Origin: an uncultured Kiritimatiellota bacterium
GTDB lineage: Bacteria; Verrucomicrobiota; Kiritimatiellia; RFP12; UBA1067
Length of the DNA: 64,000 bases
Direction of reading: 5' to 3'
NCBI GenBank assembly: GCA_934635385.1
Contig: CAKTZI010000017.1
Span: 9,821-73,820, forward strand
The position numbers and the translations under genes are program-made. Below the pieces are notes generated by a model. It ran no database searches. It was not told the origin of the DNA and saw only the letters and a list, made by a program, of their open reading frames with translations. Positions 18,720 to 27,218 of this stretch are shown here, piece after piece. Within the stretch, counting starts at the first letter, position 1. The number at the start of each line of letters is the position of its first letter.

Positions 18720-21233
18720 TTATCGAACGATGAGGAAAATGCCCTTGCGGATTTCCTGGTTCTCGTAGCAGCCGAGATCCGGCAAGGCGCCCGCGTCCTC
18801 GGCGAGCGGCTTCCCGTCCGTCGCCACGCGCGGATTCCCTGCGAGGTCGGTCGTCTCCGCCGTCATCCAGTCGAGCTTCGTGCCCTTGTCCCGGTGCGGC
18901 GACCGGCGCTTCAGCGAGTAGTCGCCCTTCGCCGCGTTCTTGAAGATCGGATTGACCGCGTTCGCCGCCGCCGTGGACGTCGCGCCGCCCCAGCCCGTCG
19001 AGCTCGTCGTCTCCGTGTAGGTCATGGTCGCGCCGGGCGCGGCCGCATCCTTCGCGCCAAACGCGAGATCGGCCTTCGCGCCGTTGTTGTTCCAGACGAT
19101 CGTGTTGCGGACAAGGCATTCCGACGGCGCGTCTTCCGTGCCCGCCGTGACCCGGACGCCGGCCTTCGTGTTGCCGGTGATCGTGCAGTTGTCAATCACG
19201 GTCTTGCCCGCGCCCGTCACGACGCCGTAGGACGCCCCGCGCGCGATCAGGCAGTTGCGCAGCGTCGCGCCGCCGTAGGACTGGCCCGCAATCGGCGCGA
19301 GGAACGGCGCCCCCGCGTCCAGGCAGATGCTGTCGACGACAAGCGAATTCTCGGCTTTCATGTTCGCCGAATCGGAGACGATCACGCCCGCCTTGCCGCA
19401 CGCCGTGAACGTGCAGTTCGAGACGAGATTGCCGTATCCGCGCAGGGCGAGTGTGCAGGCGTTGCCGGGGATGGCCGCCTGATCTTCCTCGAACGTGCAG
19501 CCGAGAATGGCCGCGCCCGACTGCGTCTTGCCCGAATCTGGGCTGACGGACACCGTATTGCCATAGCTGCCGCTCATCGTCACGTTGCCCGTGAAACGGC
19601 AGTTCGCGAGGTAGACGCTCCCGCGCACGTTCAGGGCGGCGCCCTCCTGCTTCGCCGTGCACTGCGCAAAGACGCAGCTCACGAAGCTCGGCGCCGCGCC
19701 CGGACAGTCCGGCACCGTGGAGCTGACGGGCCCGTACACAAGCGCGCCCGCGCCGTTGGCATCCGCGCCGCGCGAGAACGTCAGGCCGTGGAAAACCGGG
19801 TTGTGACCGCCCTGCGGCACGCTGACGCACCGCACGGCGTTCTGCCCGTCCAGCACAACCTTCTCCGGGTCGGCCGCGCCCGTCGTGCGGTCGAAGCCGA
19901 GAATCGTGACGGTCTTGTTGACGGTCAACGTCTGCTCCAGCGCATACGTGCCGGACGCGACATAAACCGTGCCGCCCGCCGTCACCGCGTCAATCGCCGT
20001 CTGCAGGTCGTTCGCCGCCGTCGCCCACGTCGCGTAAGGCGCAGTCGGCGTACTCGCACCCGTCGGTGCGACGAGCGCAACCGAACCGTCCGTGATGCCC
20101 GGCTCGTCCGTCAGCGACACCGTGACGGACGTCTCGTAATCCTGAAGCCCATCCGCCGAAATCTTCACGCGAATCGTGTGCACGCCCTTCGTGTTGAACG
20201 TAATCGGCTCGGTCGTCCACGTCGTGTCGCCCGCCGCCGCATACCAGACCATCGCGCCGACGGTCGGCCAGATCTTTCCGATCGTCGCGCCCTTCGGCGT
20301 CCCGTCGAGCAGACCCTCGTAGCCCGACACCTCGGCATACGCCGAGACCGCCCTGTAGCGGATCACGACAATGCCGCTGCCGCCCGCGCCGCCGTTCTGC
20401 GTCACGTCATACCACGAGCCGCCGCCACCGCCCGTGCCGGTGTTGGCGAGGCCGGCTTCGCCGCCTGTCGCCGTCGCCGAGCCGCCCGAAACGCCGTCCG
20501 AGCCGCCCTTTCCGAACACCGTGCCGTCCTTGCCGTTGACGCCGCCACCGCCGCCACAGGCATAGACGACCGTCTCGCCCGTGATGTCCAAGGGCAAACC
20601 GTCGCCGCCCGCGCAGCCGACGCCTTTCGTCGTCGCCGAACCGCCGTCCGACAGCGCACCGCCGCCGCCGGCGCCCGCCCAAAGGTCACGCGGCGTGGAG
20701 GCTCCGCCCGCATGACCGCCGTAATAGGAGACAGAACCTTCGACGGCCGTCTTGCCCGTCCCGGCAACCGATATTGAACCAACCTTCGGGCCGCTGCCGC
20801 CGGCATTCGCGCCGACGCCGCCGTCGGCATTCTGGCAACCGCCCGCGCCGCCGCCGTCCGCCTGCAGCGAGCCAAACGACGTGACGTTGCCCGCCGCGCC
20901 TGACTTTTGGCCCACTCCGCCCGCGCCACCGGCACCGACCATGAGCGCATACGCCGTTCCCGCCGTAAACGTCTGGTTGGAGGCGATGATGACCTGGCCG
21001 GCCCCGCCGCCGCCCGCAGACGTTCCGCCGGCGCCGCCGCCGCCGCCGCCGACAATCAGCACCGTGGCATCCGAAATGTCCGTCGGGGCGACCCACGTGT
21101 GCGAACCGACGTCCCTGAAGGAGATGACCATTTCGCCGGATGCCGTCACGTTCGTCGTGTTCTGCGCCCAGCCCGCGCCGCCGGCGAGCGCGGCGGAAAG
21201 CGCAACTGCTTTCGCGAGTTTTGTCGTTTTCAT
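18720..21233 (-). CDS. Secreted glycine-rich and right-handed beta-helix protein
   Basis: 837 residues, signal peptide MKTTKLAKAVALSAALAGGAGWA. Residues about 55-290 are a glycine-rich fold (LIVGGGGGGAGG, GGGGAGQVI, IVVIRYRA) like those of some surface polymers. A bacterial Ig-like segment (YEGLLDGTPKGATIGKIWP) and a parallel beta-helix follow (about 390-800: VYVASGTYALEQTLTVN, AALNVRGSVYLANCRFTGN, NTIVWNNNG). The end matches the choice-of-anchor-Q type closing region (DLAGNPRV, DLGCYENQ), then EIRKGIFLIVR-stop. The role is probably surface display or glycan binding. AGGAGG precedes the ATG by about six bases. The terminus matches the G-x-x-[LV]-I-x-R pattern found in three other proteins here. 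Confidence 0.75.
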   Translation of the reverse strand: MKTTKLAKAVALSAALAGGAGWAQNTTNVTASGEMVISFRDVGSHTWVAPTDISDATVLIVGGGGGGAGGTSAGGGGAGQVIIASNQTFTAGTAYALMVGAGGAGGVGQKSGAAGNVTSFGSLQADGGGAGGCQNADGGVGANAGGSGPKVGSISVAGTGKTAVEGSVSYYGGHAGGASTPRDLWAGAGGGGALSDGGSATTKGVGCAGGDGLPLDITGETVVYACGGGGGVNGKDGTVFGKGGSDGVSGGSATATGGEAGLANTGTGGGGGSWYDVTQNGGAGGSGIVVIRYRAVSAYAEVSGYEGLLDGTPKGATIGKIWPTVGAMVWYAAAGDTTWTTEPITFNTKGVHTIRVKISADGLQDYETSVTVSLTDEPGITDGSVALVAPTGASTPTAPYATWATAANDLQTAIDAVTAGGTVYVASGTYALEQTLTVNKTVTILGFDRTTGAADPEKVVLDGQNAVRCVSVPQGGHNPVFHGLTFSRGADANGAGALVYGPVSSTVPDCPGAAPSFVSCVFAQCTAKQEGAALNVRGSVYLANCRFTGNVTMSGSYGNTVSVSPDSGKTQSGAAILGCTFEEDQAAIPGNACTLALRGYGNLVSNCTFTACGKAGVIVSDSANMKAENSLVVDSICLDAGAPFLAPIAGQSYGGATLRNCLIARGASYGVVTGAGKTVIDNCTITGNTKAGVRVTAGTEDAPSECLVRNTIVWNNNGAKADLAFGAKDAAAPGATMTYTETTSSTGWGGATSTAAANAVNPIFKNAAKGDYSLKRRSPHRDKGTKLDWMTAETTDLAGNPRVATDGKPLAEDAGALPDLGCYENQEIRKGIFLIVR

Positions 21234-21308
21234 TTTTGCCTCCTGTTGTTTGTGTGTGGTTTGTGTTTATTAGTGTTTTTTCGTTTGGTGTTTTCTGTTC
21301 TGTTCAAG

Positions 21309-23387
21309 CTACGTAAGACATCTCGATCCTTTCAGCGCGAAGACGACAAAGCCGAATTGCCTACGGCGTTTAACGCGGAGGTTAAGGAGTTTAGGAGACA
21401 CGGAGAAGAGAGAGCAGGCTACGCCAGTGCCCTCTCTGTCGAACACACCATTCTTCCTTTCTCCGCGACTCCCATCCTCCGATTCCTCCGTGTTCAGCGC
21501 ACCCCGCCTAGCGGCCCCTTCGGGCTGCTTCGCAGGGGGATATGCAGGCACATCACGCAGTGCCGCCTCCTCCAGCATCAGCTCCCGGAAGCGCGCGATC
21601 GCCTCCTCCGTGAACCCGCACGACTTCACATACGCCTCGACGCGCGCGTTCAGCGTATCGCCCTCAAACGTCTCGAAGAACGCGACCAGATGGTCGAAGG
21701 CGTTCTCATGCCGAAAGTGCGTTGACTTGTTCCAGAACGCCGTCGCCTCCCAGTCGCGGTACAGGTCGTCCTCGCCGACGCCCAGCAGCGCAAGCAGGAT
21801 GAACGACAGCGTGCCCGTGCGATCCTGTCCGGCAATGCAGTGGAAGTCGATCGCGTAGTTGCCCGGATCGAGGAACAGCCGGAACGCCGCCGCGAACGCC
21901 GCACGCCCCTGCCGCGTCTTCATCCCCGCGTAGGCGTTGGACGAAATGTGCGCCCAGCGACAGCGCGGCCCCAGCGGCGAGCCGTCCATCCCCGCCGTCT
22001 CCTCGTCCGTCCGCAAGTCGATCTCCGTGCGCACTCCCAGTTCGTCCAGCAGCTGCCGCCGTCCCACGTCCGTCACGAAGTCCGCCCCGCGCCGCCGTCC
22101 CTTGACGACCGTCCGCAGTCCGTCCAGCAACTCGCGATCCCGCGCCACCCGCGCGGACGCGAACGCCGCCGGTTCGCCCGGCTCCAGCCCCCGGCAGCTC
22201 CACGTGCAGCCGGCCATGCCGTGCTTCACGACGGCCACGAGCAGGTTGCGCCCCGCCTGGACAGCGACCGGGATTCGGTTCGCCGCCGCATCACCCGGAT
22301 TGCCGCGATTCCCCGCCCGGAAGTCGGCGACCGTCTGCCCGTTGAGGCTCAGGCTCCAGAACCAGTCGGCGCTCGCGCCAAGAAGCGCGTACCCGTCTTT
22401 CGGCGCGTCAAACGCACGGCAGATCACCAGCCGCTCGCGCGTGTCGAACGGAAAGACGTGCGTGCCCTTTTCGTCCAGTTCCAGCCGCTCCGCCGCCGCG
22501 CCGAGAAACGTCGCCGGAACCGCGCGCAACGCCGCAGCCTTCTCCTCGCCGCCGCGCGCGACGAAGTCGGCCTCCGGCACGCGGAACAGCGTCCAGTCTC
22601 GGCCGACGTCCACGCGCATCAGCCCCGCGCCGTCCCAGCCGTTCGTCCGCGCCGACCAGAACGCGAAGCTGTCCGCGATCTCGGTTGCGCGCGCCCTTCG
22701 GATGCCGTTCGTGTCGCGCGCCGCCAGTTCCTCCGCCGTACAGTAGACGGTCTCGGCGTTGTTGTTCAGGCCGCCCGTGCGGAAAACAAGCCCCTGCCGG
22801 ACACGCCGCCCGCCGAATCCGCGCCAGCCGCCGAGGTCGCGGCTGTTGTAGATGCCGTCCACACGCAAGAGGCGCGGCGCGTTCCCGTCCGTCGTGAAGC
22901 GCCCTTCCCGCGCCGCGCCCGCGCGTCCGGCGACGACGGGCGTGACGCGCCAGCGATAGGCCGTCGCCACTTCCAGGTTGTCCACGACGGCATTCGTCTC
23001 CGCCGTGCGGACGAGCGCGACCGGCAGACCGTCTTTCGCGCGAAAGACCTCCAACGTGAAGACGGGACGAAACGCGCCAGCTGCCGCGCGTCCCGTCCAG
23101 GCGAACGTCACCGGCTGCGGATGCCACCCGCCCGCCGCCAGCTCGACACGGCGGACGGCGTTCGTGAACTGGCGACGCCGGTCGGCGCGAGAAGCCGACA
23201 GGAACGCCGCCTGCAACGGCGTGTGAAGCGAAACCGTCGCCCCCGCCGCCGGCGCGATGAGGCTGAAGTCCGAGAACGCCACCGAATCGGCGGCGGGTGT
23301 CGGCGGCACGGCAACGCCGCCCGACACGCCCGGCGCACACGCCGTCAGCGCAACGCAGAGGGCCGCAAGAAGCTTAGGCGCGGGCAA
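21309..23387 (-). CDS. Exported tyrosine-phosphatase-like protein with poly-G at its 5' end
   Basis: About 690 residues. An N-terminal hydrophobic stretch ending LCVALTAC looks like a lipoprotein signal. Fibronectin-like and jelly-roll domains precede a dual-specificity/Tyr phosphatase domain of the Y_phosphatase3 type: GIYNSRDLGGWRG, FRTGGLNN, then the P-loop HCIAGQDRTG (Cys-x5-Arg). A sugar-binding-like insert separates the two halves of the phosphatase. The only start in this frame after the poly-G tract is TTG at 23387, six bases downstream of G14; a tract of 12 or 15 G would instead join it to an ATG at 23493. The last 50 residues are read-through into a CACGGAG repeat. Start and expression state are uncertain. 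Confidence 0.68.
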   Translation of the reverse strand: MPAPKLLAALCVALTACAPGVSGGVAVPPTPAADSVAFSDFSLIAPAAGATVSLHTPLQAAFLSASRADRRRQFTNAVRRVELAAGGWHPQPVTFAWTGRAAAGAFRPVFTLEVFRAKDGLPVALVRTAETNAVVDNLEVATAYRWRVTPVVAGRAGAAREGRFTTDGNAPRLLRVDGIYNSRDLGGWRGFGGRRVRQGLVFRTGGLNNNAETVYCTAEELAARDTNGIRRARATEIADSFAFWSARTNGWDGAGLMRVDVGRDWTLFRVPEADFVARGGEEKAAALRAVPATFLGAAAERLELDEKGTHVFPFDTRERLVICRAFDAPKDGYALLGASADWFWSLSLNGQTVADFRAGNRGNPGDAAANRIPVAVQAGRNLLVAVVKHGMAGCTWSCRGLEPGEPAAFASARVARDRELLDGLRTVVKGRRRGADFVTDVGRRQLLDELGVRTEIDLRTDEETAGMDGSPLGPRCRWAHISSNAYAGMKTRQGRAAFAAAFRLFLDPGNYAIDFHCIAGQDRTGTLSFILLALLGVGEDDLYRDWEATAFWNKSTHFRHENAFDHLVAFFETFEGDTLNARVEAYVKSCGFTEEAIARFRELMLEEAALRDVPAYPPAKQPEGAARRGALNTEESEDGSRGERKNGVFDREGTGVACSLFSVSPKLLNLRVKRRRQFGFVVFALKGSRCLT
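21371..21500. repeat. CACGGAG-type interspersed repeat overlapping the phosphatase 3' end
   Basis: Starts TTTAACGCGGAGGTTAAGGA, includes AGACACGGAGAAG, and ends in the inverse CTCCGTGTTCAGCG. It is read as the last residues of the phosphatase-like protein, so the repeat probably landed at or before the original stop codon. Confidence 0.45.
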
Positions 23388-23393
23388 GGAGTA

Positions 23394-23407
23394 CCCCCCC
23401 CCCCCCC
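23394..23407 (-). repeat. G14 homopolymer tract before the phosphatase-like gene
   Basis: Fourteen C on the plus strand. The coding strand reads CCCCTA-G14-TACTCC-TTG, with TTG the first possible start. Flanks resemble those of the tract at 45284 (CCTA-Gn-TA). Length changes would alter either the frame from the upstream ATG or the spacing before TTG. Confidence 0.85.
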
Positions 23408-23562
23408 TAGGGGAAGCGGACAGCGCGCGCCTGCAGACCGCCTACGGGCAGTCCGCGCATACGCCTGCGCACCTTCTGTTCGCGCGTCTTTCATCGGTTT
23501 CGATGTCCTTTTCACTGTGCCTTTTTCAAGGGTTTGAATGCGCCTTTTTGAGGTCGCCCTAC

Positions 23563-23616
23563 ATTATACCAAAAAGTTTCTTATTTTTGGCGCATTTCGT
23601 GCTTATATTTTGCGCA
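23563..23616 (-). promoter_or_regulatory. Conserved 54-bp promoter element, copy B
   Basis: Carries TTTTTGGTATAAT and the same upstream blocks as copy A at 10660-10713. It lies about 175 bases upstream of the phosphatase TTG and 70 bases upstream of the alternative ATG. Confidence 0.6.
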
Positions 23617-23656
23617 ACTTTCAGACCCGCCATTTCCGCTACGGATCACCTGCTCC

Positions 23657-24988
23657 TCATCCGTCGACCTCCGGACTGAGGAACATCGCCATGTAATGCG
23701 GCAGGGTAATCTTCTTTCCGCTGACGCCGAGATTGCCGTCCACAAGCTTGAACCCATACGGAATCGTCTCATCCGCAAGCAATTCGTCAAGCGAACGAGA
23801 ACGCCCGTTCTGCGCCTTCACCTCAATCGGCACCACGCCGTCATCTGTCTCGACGACGAACTCGACCTCCCTGTCTCCATTCCTGTAATAGCGAATCGGA
23901 AAGCCGCTGCGCTCCAGAATGCCGGCGACAAGGTTCTCGTAAATGCCGCCTTTCACGTTGCCTACAAGCGAGCCGTCGAGAATGCCGCGCTTGGCCAGCA
24001 TGCCATAGGTCGACGCCAGAAGCCCCACGTCTGACAGGTAGAGCTTGAACCACTCGTCCTTGACATAGCCGGCAAGGCCGGGCAACGCGACATTCACGCA
24101 TTCGGCCATCGTCGCGAGGCGTGCGTCTCGAAGCCATTCGACGCTTGAGAGGTATTTGCGCGCCGTTCCCCGATCCTCGACTTCCGCATACTTGAACTTG
24201 CGGTTTTCCTTCGCGAGGATGCGCGGGATCGCACGGAAGCAGCTTTCGACCTTCGGGATGTCCGTCTTGTCCGCATACTTGTGGATGTCCGCAATATAGT
24301 CTGCAATGAGCCGCTCTTGAATCGTCTGGACTTCCCCGTAATGTCCGTGCTCGACAAACGCCTTGACGACTTCCGGCATGCCGCCGACGACAACATATTC
24401 GCGCAACAGCTTGCGAAAACGGTCGTTGACGACATCCGGCACCGACTCCCGTCGACGGAAATAGCCACGTAGGCTCTCAATCGTCTCGTCGGAATGGCCT
24501 CGCGCAAGAAGATACTCTTCAAACGAAAGGGAATACAGCGTGACTGCGCGCTCAAAGCCAACTGGAATCGAGCGAGGCGTTTTCCGCAGCTTGTCCTTCT
24601 TGTACTTGATGCCCAGAAGCGACCCCGAAGCGATGACGTCGTATCGCCCGTCGAGCGCTAGCGGCTTGAATGCCGTGCGTGCGTTCGGGCAATCCTGAAT
24701 CTCGTCCAGAAACAGCAACGTCTTTCCGGGAACGAACTTCACGTCACCGCGCAACGCCGTAATGCCCTCACAGATCGCCCGAACGGTCAAGTTACCGTCA
24801 AAGACAGGTATGAACTCAGGCTCCAGGGCAAAGTTTATTTCGATGAAGCTCTCGTACTGTTCGCGACCGAACTGCTCGATGACGAACGTCTTGCCGACCT
24901 GTCGCGCGCCATTGACCAAAAGGCATTCCTGCCGCTTGGTCTTTTTCCAGAAAATAAGGAAATCATAGAACTTTCGCTTAAGCGTCAT
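23657..24988 (-). CDS. AAA-type ATPase with DUF4143 domain
   Basis: 443 residues. The N-terminal AAA_14 domain has Walker A LVNGARQVGKT, Walker B LLFLDEIQD and sensor-like VIASGSLLG. The C-terminal DUF4143 part contains REVEFVVE and PIEVKAQNG, a nuclease-like E-x-K arrangement. Members are widespread, often horizontally acquired, and their role is unknown. The start is supported by GGAGAGAGGG about five bases upstream. The coding sequence is visibly less GC-rich than its neighbours, consistent with transfer. It is a single-gene unit. Confidence 0.88.
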   Translation of the reverse strand: MTLKRKFYDFLIFWKKTKRQECLLVNGARQVGKTFVIEQFGREQYESFIEINFALEPEFIPVFDGNLTVRAICEGITALRGDVKFVPGKTLLFLDEIQDCPNARTAFKPLALDGRYDVIASGSLLGIKYKKDKLRKTPRSIPVGFERAVTLYSLSFEEYLLARGHSDETIESLRGYFRRRESVPDVVNDRFRKLLREYVVVGGMPEVVKAFVEHGHYGEVQTIQERLIADYIADIHKYADKTDIPKVESCFRAIPRILAKENRKFKYAEVEDRGTARKYLSSVEWLRDARLATMAECVNVALPGLAGYVKDEWFKLYLSDVGLLASTYGMLAKRGILDGSLVGNVKGGIYENLVAGILERSGFPIRYYRNGDREVEFVVETDDGVVPIEVKAQNGRSRSLDELLADETIPYGFKLVDGNLGVSGKKITLPHYMAMFLSPEVDG

Positions 24989-25014
24989 TGCCCTCTCTCC
25001 AATAAACTGGCAAA

Positions 25015-25020
25015 ATTATA
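25015..25020 (-). promoter_or_regulatory. -10 box of the DUF4143 ATPase gene
   Basis: Minus strand ATATGGTATAATTTTG, with TATAAT 26 bases before the ATG and a ribosome-binding site in between. This is a conventional leader, unlike the leaderless cases nearby. The rest of 25021-25156 is AT-rich and holds no gene I can see. Confidence 0.55.
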
Positions 25021-25156
25021 CCATATTTATTTCAATTCAGTCAAATTGCATCATTTTCTGATATTCAGTACAATAAAAACGCATCATTTCATGTGTTTTA
25101 CACTAGTAAAAATGCATCATTTCCAGAAGATGGCCGTCTTTTCATCGCCCCTAAGC

Positions 25157-25191
25157 AAAAGGCGCCCGGACGAAACGTCCGAGCGCCTTTT
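25157..25191 (-). terminator. Intrinsic terminator after the small basic protein gene
   Basis: AAAAGGCGC...GCGCCTTTT with a CGGACG/CGTCCG inner stem and AAA loop (one mismatch). It lies 21 bases after the stop codon at 25212. The A and T runs on the two sides make it suitable for both strands. Confidence 0.85.
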
Positions 25192-25211
25192 GGATGGCGA
25201 GGAGAAGAGAC

Positions 25212-25367
25212 TTAGGCTTCAGGCTTCGTCTTCTTCAGGCCAAGGCCACGGCAGCCTTCCTTCCACTCCCCGCGCTTCTGGAGGAGGTTGACGCGCTCGA
25301 ACCGCTTCAGGACGTTGCGCTTCGAGGTGATCTTGCCGGAACCCTTAAGAGATGCATGCTGGCTCAT
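25212..25367 (-). CDS. Small basic protein of the Chlamydiae/Verrucomicrobia type
   Basis: 51 residues, too short for most ORF lists: MSQHASLKGSGKITSKRNVL, then KRFERVNLLQKRGEWKEG, ending LGLKKTKPEA. The start MSQH, the KRNVLKRFERV block, the W-K-x-G element and the final LKKTKPE-like end match the conserved small basic protein of Verrucomicrobia and Chlamydiae (recalled as TIGR04137), thought to be ribosome- or RNA-associated because of its charge. AAAGGAAG precedes the ATG. It has its own -10 (TATACT at 25407-25402) and a strong terminator. It is the best taxonomic marker in the window. Confidence 0.85.
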   Translation of the reverse strand: MSQHASLKGSGKITSKRNVLKRFERVNLLQKRGEWKEGCRGLGLKKTKPEA

Positions 25368-25407
25368 TTTCTTTTCTTCCTTTCAAATTCAATGGGTGTG
25401 TAGTATA

Positions 25408-26478
25408 TCATTTCTGGGCGGGCTTTTCAACCGGCTCGTCCGCCGGCGGCAAAAACTGCTTATATTCCTCGGACGCCTCGATCTTGGCGGCCCTGATCTG
25501 GTCCATCACGAACTTCTGCGTGAAGGCGCGCTCGTCCTGGCTCTGGAGGTACTTGACGACCTGCTCCTTCTCGGGCACGGGCTGGACGCCCTCGGTCTTC
25601 ACGAGGATGTGGCTCGCCTGGACCTTTTCGGGCGTCGCGGGCGCCTCGCCCTTCGCCTCGACGGCGGGCGTCTTCTTCGTCACGAGGATGAGGTGCTGCC
25701 CGAACTGCGTCTTGACGGGGTCGGAGACCTTCCCGACGGGCAGCTTGAACGCCACCTCGTCGAACTCCTTGACCATCTGGCCGTGGGTGAACTCGCCGAG
25801 GTCGCCGCCCTTCGCGGACGACGGACACGCCGAGTTCGCCTTCGCGAGCTCCGCGAACTTCGCCGGGACGTCCTTCGCGGGCGTCTTGTCGAGCTCGGCC
25901 TTGAAGCCCTTGATCTTCGCGAGCGCGTCGCTCTCGGCCGTCGCGGCCTTCTTGTTCTTCTCGACGATCTCGTCGATCTTCTTCTGCGCCTCGGCCGCGT
26001 AGTCCCGCTTCGTCTCCTGGGCGAGGCGGCTCTTCATCAGCTTGTCGATGAGGATGCCGTTCTCGAACTCCTGCCGCGCGCGGGCCTCGCCAAGCGGGAA
26101 CTTCTTGAAGTAGTCCTCGACCGACTTCGGCGCGTCCGGCATCTTCGCCGTCGCCTTGAGGAAGTCGGCCTCGCGCGCCTTGCGGTCCTCATCCGTCACC
26201 GTGAAGCCCTCGGCCTTCGCCTTCGCGACGAGGACGTTCTCGACAATGAAGCTCTGCGCAAGCTGGTTGCCGTACATCTGCCGCGCGTAGGCGAGCTGGT
26301 TCGAGGCGATCTTGCCGCCTTGCGCGGCTAGGAGCTTCTCGACGTCCGCCGCGATCTGCGCCTTCGTCAGCGTCTGCCCGTTGACCGTCAGGGCCGTCTC
26401 GTCCGCAGCCTTCTGCGCACAGCCGACCGCCATCGCACCGGCCAGAAGCGCGGCGCCCATCACCTTCATGTTCATCAT
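25408..26478 (-). CDS. Parvulin-type peptidyl-prolyl isomerase lipoprotein
   Basis: 356 residues with a lipoprotein signal (MKVMGAALLAGAMAVGC; lipobox AVGC). A SurA/PrsA-like N-terminal helical region with VNGQTLTKAQI and LVAKAKAEGFTVTDED is followed by a rotamase half rich in the expected motifs (ASHILVKTEG, KGGDLGEFTHGQMVKEFDEVAF, GKVSDPVKTQFGQHLILV). The order is unusual in that an ASHIL strand occurs after the G-H-LILV end, so the parvulin core may be split or permuted. It should assist folding of exported proteins in the periplasm. It is the last gene of the epimerase-unknown-RecO-PPIase run, ten bases after RecO. Confidence 0.85.
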   Translation of the reverse strand: MMNMKVMGAALLAGAMAVGCAQKAADETALTVNGQTLTKAQIAADVEKLLAAQGGKIASNQLAYARQMYGNQLAQSFIVENVLVAKAKAEGFTVTDEDRKAREADFLKATAKMPDAPKSVEDYFKKFPLGEARARQEFENGILIDKLMKSRLAQETKRDYAAEAQKKIDEIVEKNKKAATAESDALAKIKGFKAELDKTPAKDVPAKFAELAKANSACPSSAKGGDLGEFTHGQMVKEFDEVAFKLPVGKVSDPVKTQFGQHLILVTKKTPAVEAKGEAPATPEKVQASHILVKTEGVQPVPEKEQVVKYLQSQDERAFTQKFVMDQIRAAKIEASEEYKQFLPPADEPVEKPAQK

Positions 26479-26488
26479 CTCTTTTCTT

Positions 26489-27196
26489 TCACTCTCTTTG
26501 TTTGTTGTTCGAATTGCTTTTCGAAATCAAGGCAAGGACAGCCCGCCGCACGTCGGAGGCGCAGTCCAAGTGGAACTGATAGAATACACCAATTACCCTT
26601 GCCGCGTCAAGGGGGATAGTTGAATTTTCGACCGTGGCCACAGGATGACGCAGATAGTCGGCCACGGCGCGCGAGACGGGAATCGTGCGCTCGCCGCGCA
26701 GCTGGAAGACGCCCGACGCCGCCTCGATCTCAGGCGAAAGCCCCAGCAGATGCAGCACTTCCAGCTCGAAGCGCAGACAGTGCGCAAGCAGGTCGCCCGG
26801 CCCTGCCGCGCCGACGGCGAGCGCGTCCAGCGCGTCCGCGAGCAGCCCGTACCAGTCGGCGCAGTCGGGTCCGGACGGCGCGTAGTCCGCGACGAGCCGC
26901 CGGAAATGGCCCGCGAGCGCGAGCGCCCGGTAGTCGTCGCGCAGGGCGTCGCGGCGTTCGCGCGGCGCGCAGTCCCGCAGGGCGTGCAGGTCGCCGCGCG
27001 CACGCGCATAGTAGAGGATTTCGCACGTGTAGTTGAGGTCGTATTGCCCCAAAAAGAAGCTCTTCGGCCGCACCGCCCCCCGCACGACCGTGCCGACCTT
27101 GCCCTGCGGCGTCAGCCAGGAGACGACATGGCTCGTCTGCGACCACGGACGGATCGCCAGACAGATCGCCTCGCTCCTGACGGTTTCGCCGGCCAT
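26489..27196 (-). CDS. recO: DNA repair protein RecO
   Basis: 235 residues with RecO organisation: an N-terminal OB fold (EAICLAIRPWSQTSHVVSWL, GKVGTVVRGAVRPKS) followed by the helical C-terminal domain (CLRFELEVLHLLGLSPE). RecO works with RecR and RecF to load RecA on gapped DNA and to anneal single strands. The zinc-binding cysteines seen in some members are not evident. It begins 22 bases after the stop of the preceding gene. Confidence 0.9.
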   Translation of the reverse strand: MAGETVRSEAICLAIRPWSQTSHVVSWLTPQGKVGTVVRGAVRPKSFFLGQYDLNYTCEILYYARARGDLHALRDCAPRERRDALRDDYRALALAGHFRRLVADYAPSGPDCADWYGLLADALDALAVGAAGPGDLLAHCLRFELEVLHLLGLSPEIEAASGVFQLRGERTIPVSRAVADYLRHPVATVENSTIPLDAARVIGVFYQFHLDCASDVRRAVLALISKSNSNNKQRE

Positions 27197-27218
27197 TCCC
27201 GCATCCTCCCGCCGACCT

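Noticed and set aside
14266..18768. A 1500-codon open frame on the plus strand opposite the 1492-residue gene
   Set aside because: It is antisense to a convincing gene, rich in Arg/Ala/Val/His with no domains or signal peptide, and results from high third-position GC.
14203..19119. Extension of the 1492-residue gene to 19119
   Set aside because: The added residues overlap the beta-helix gene out of frame and are not protein-like; the promoter at 18688 fixes the start.
20340..21060. GCC-rich stretch in the beta-helix gene as a microsatellite switch
   Set aside because: The triplet-like runs encode glycines in frame and are short and imperfect, so length change would not shift the frame.
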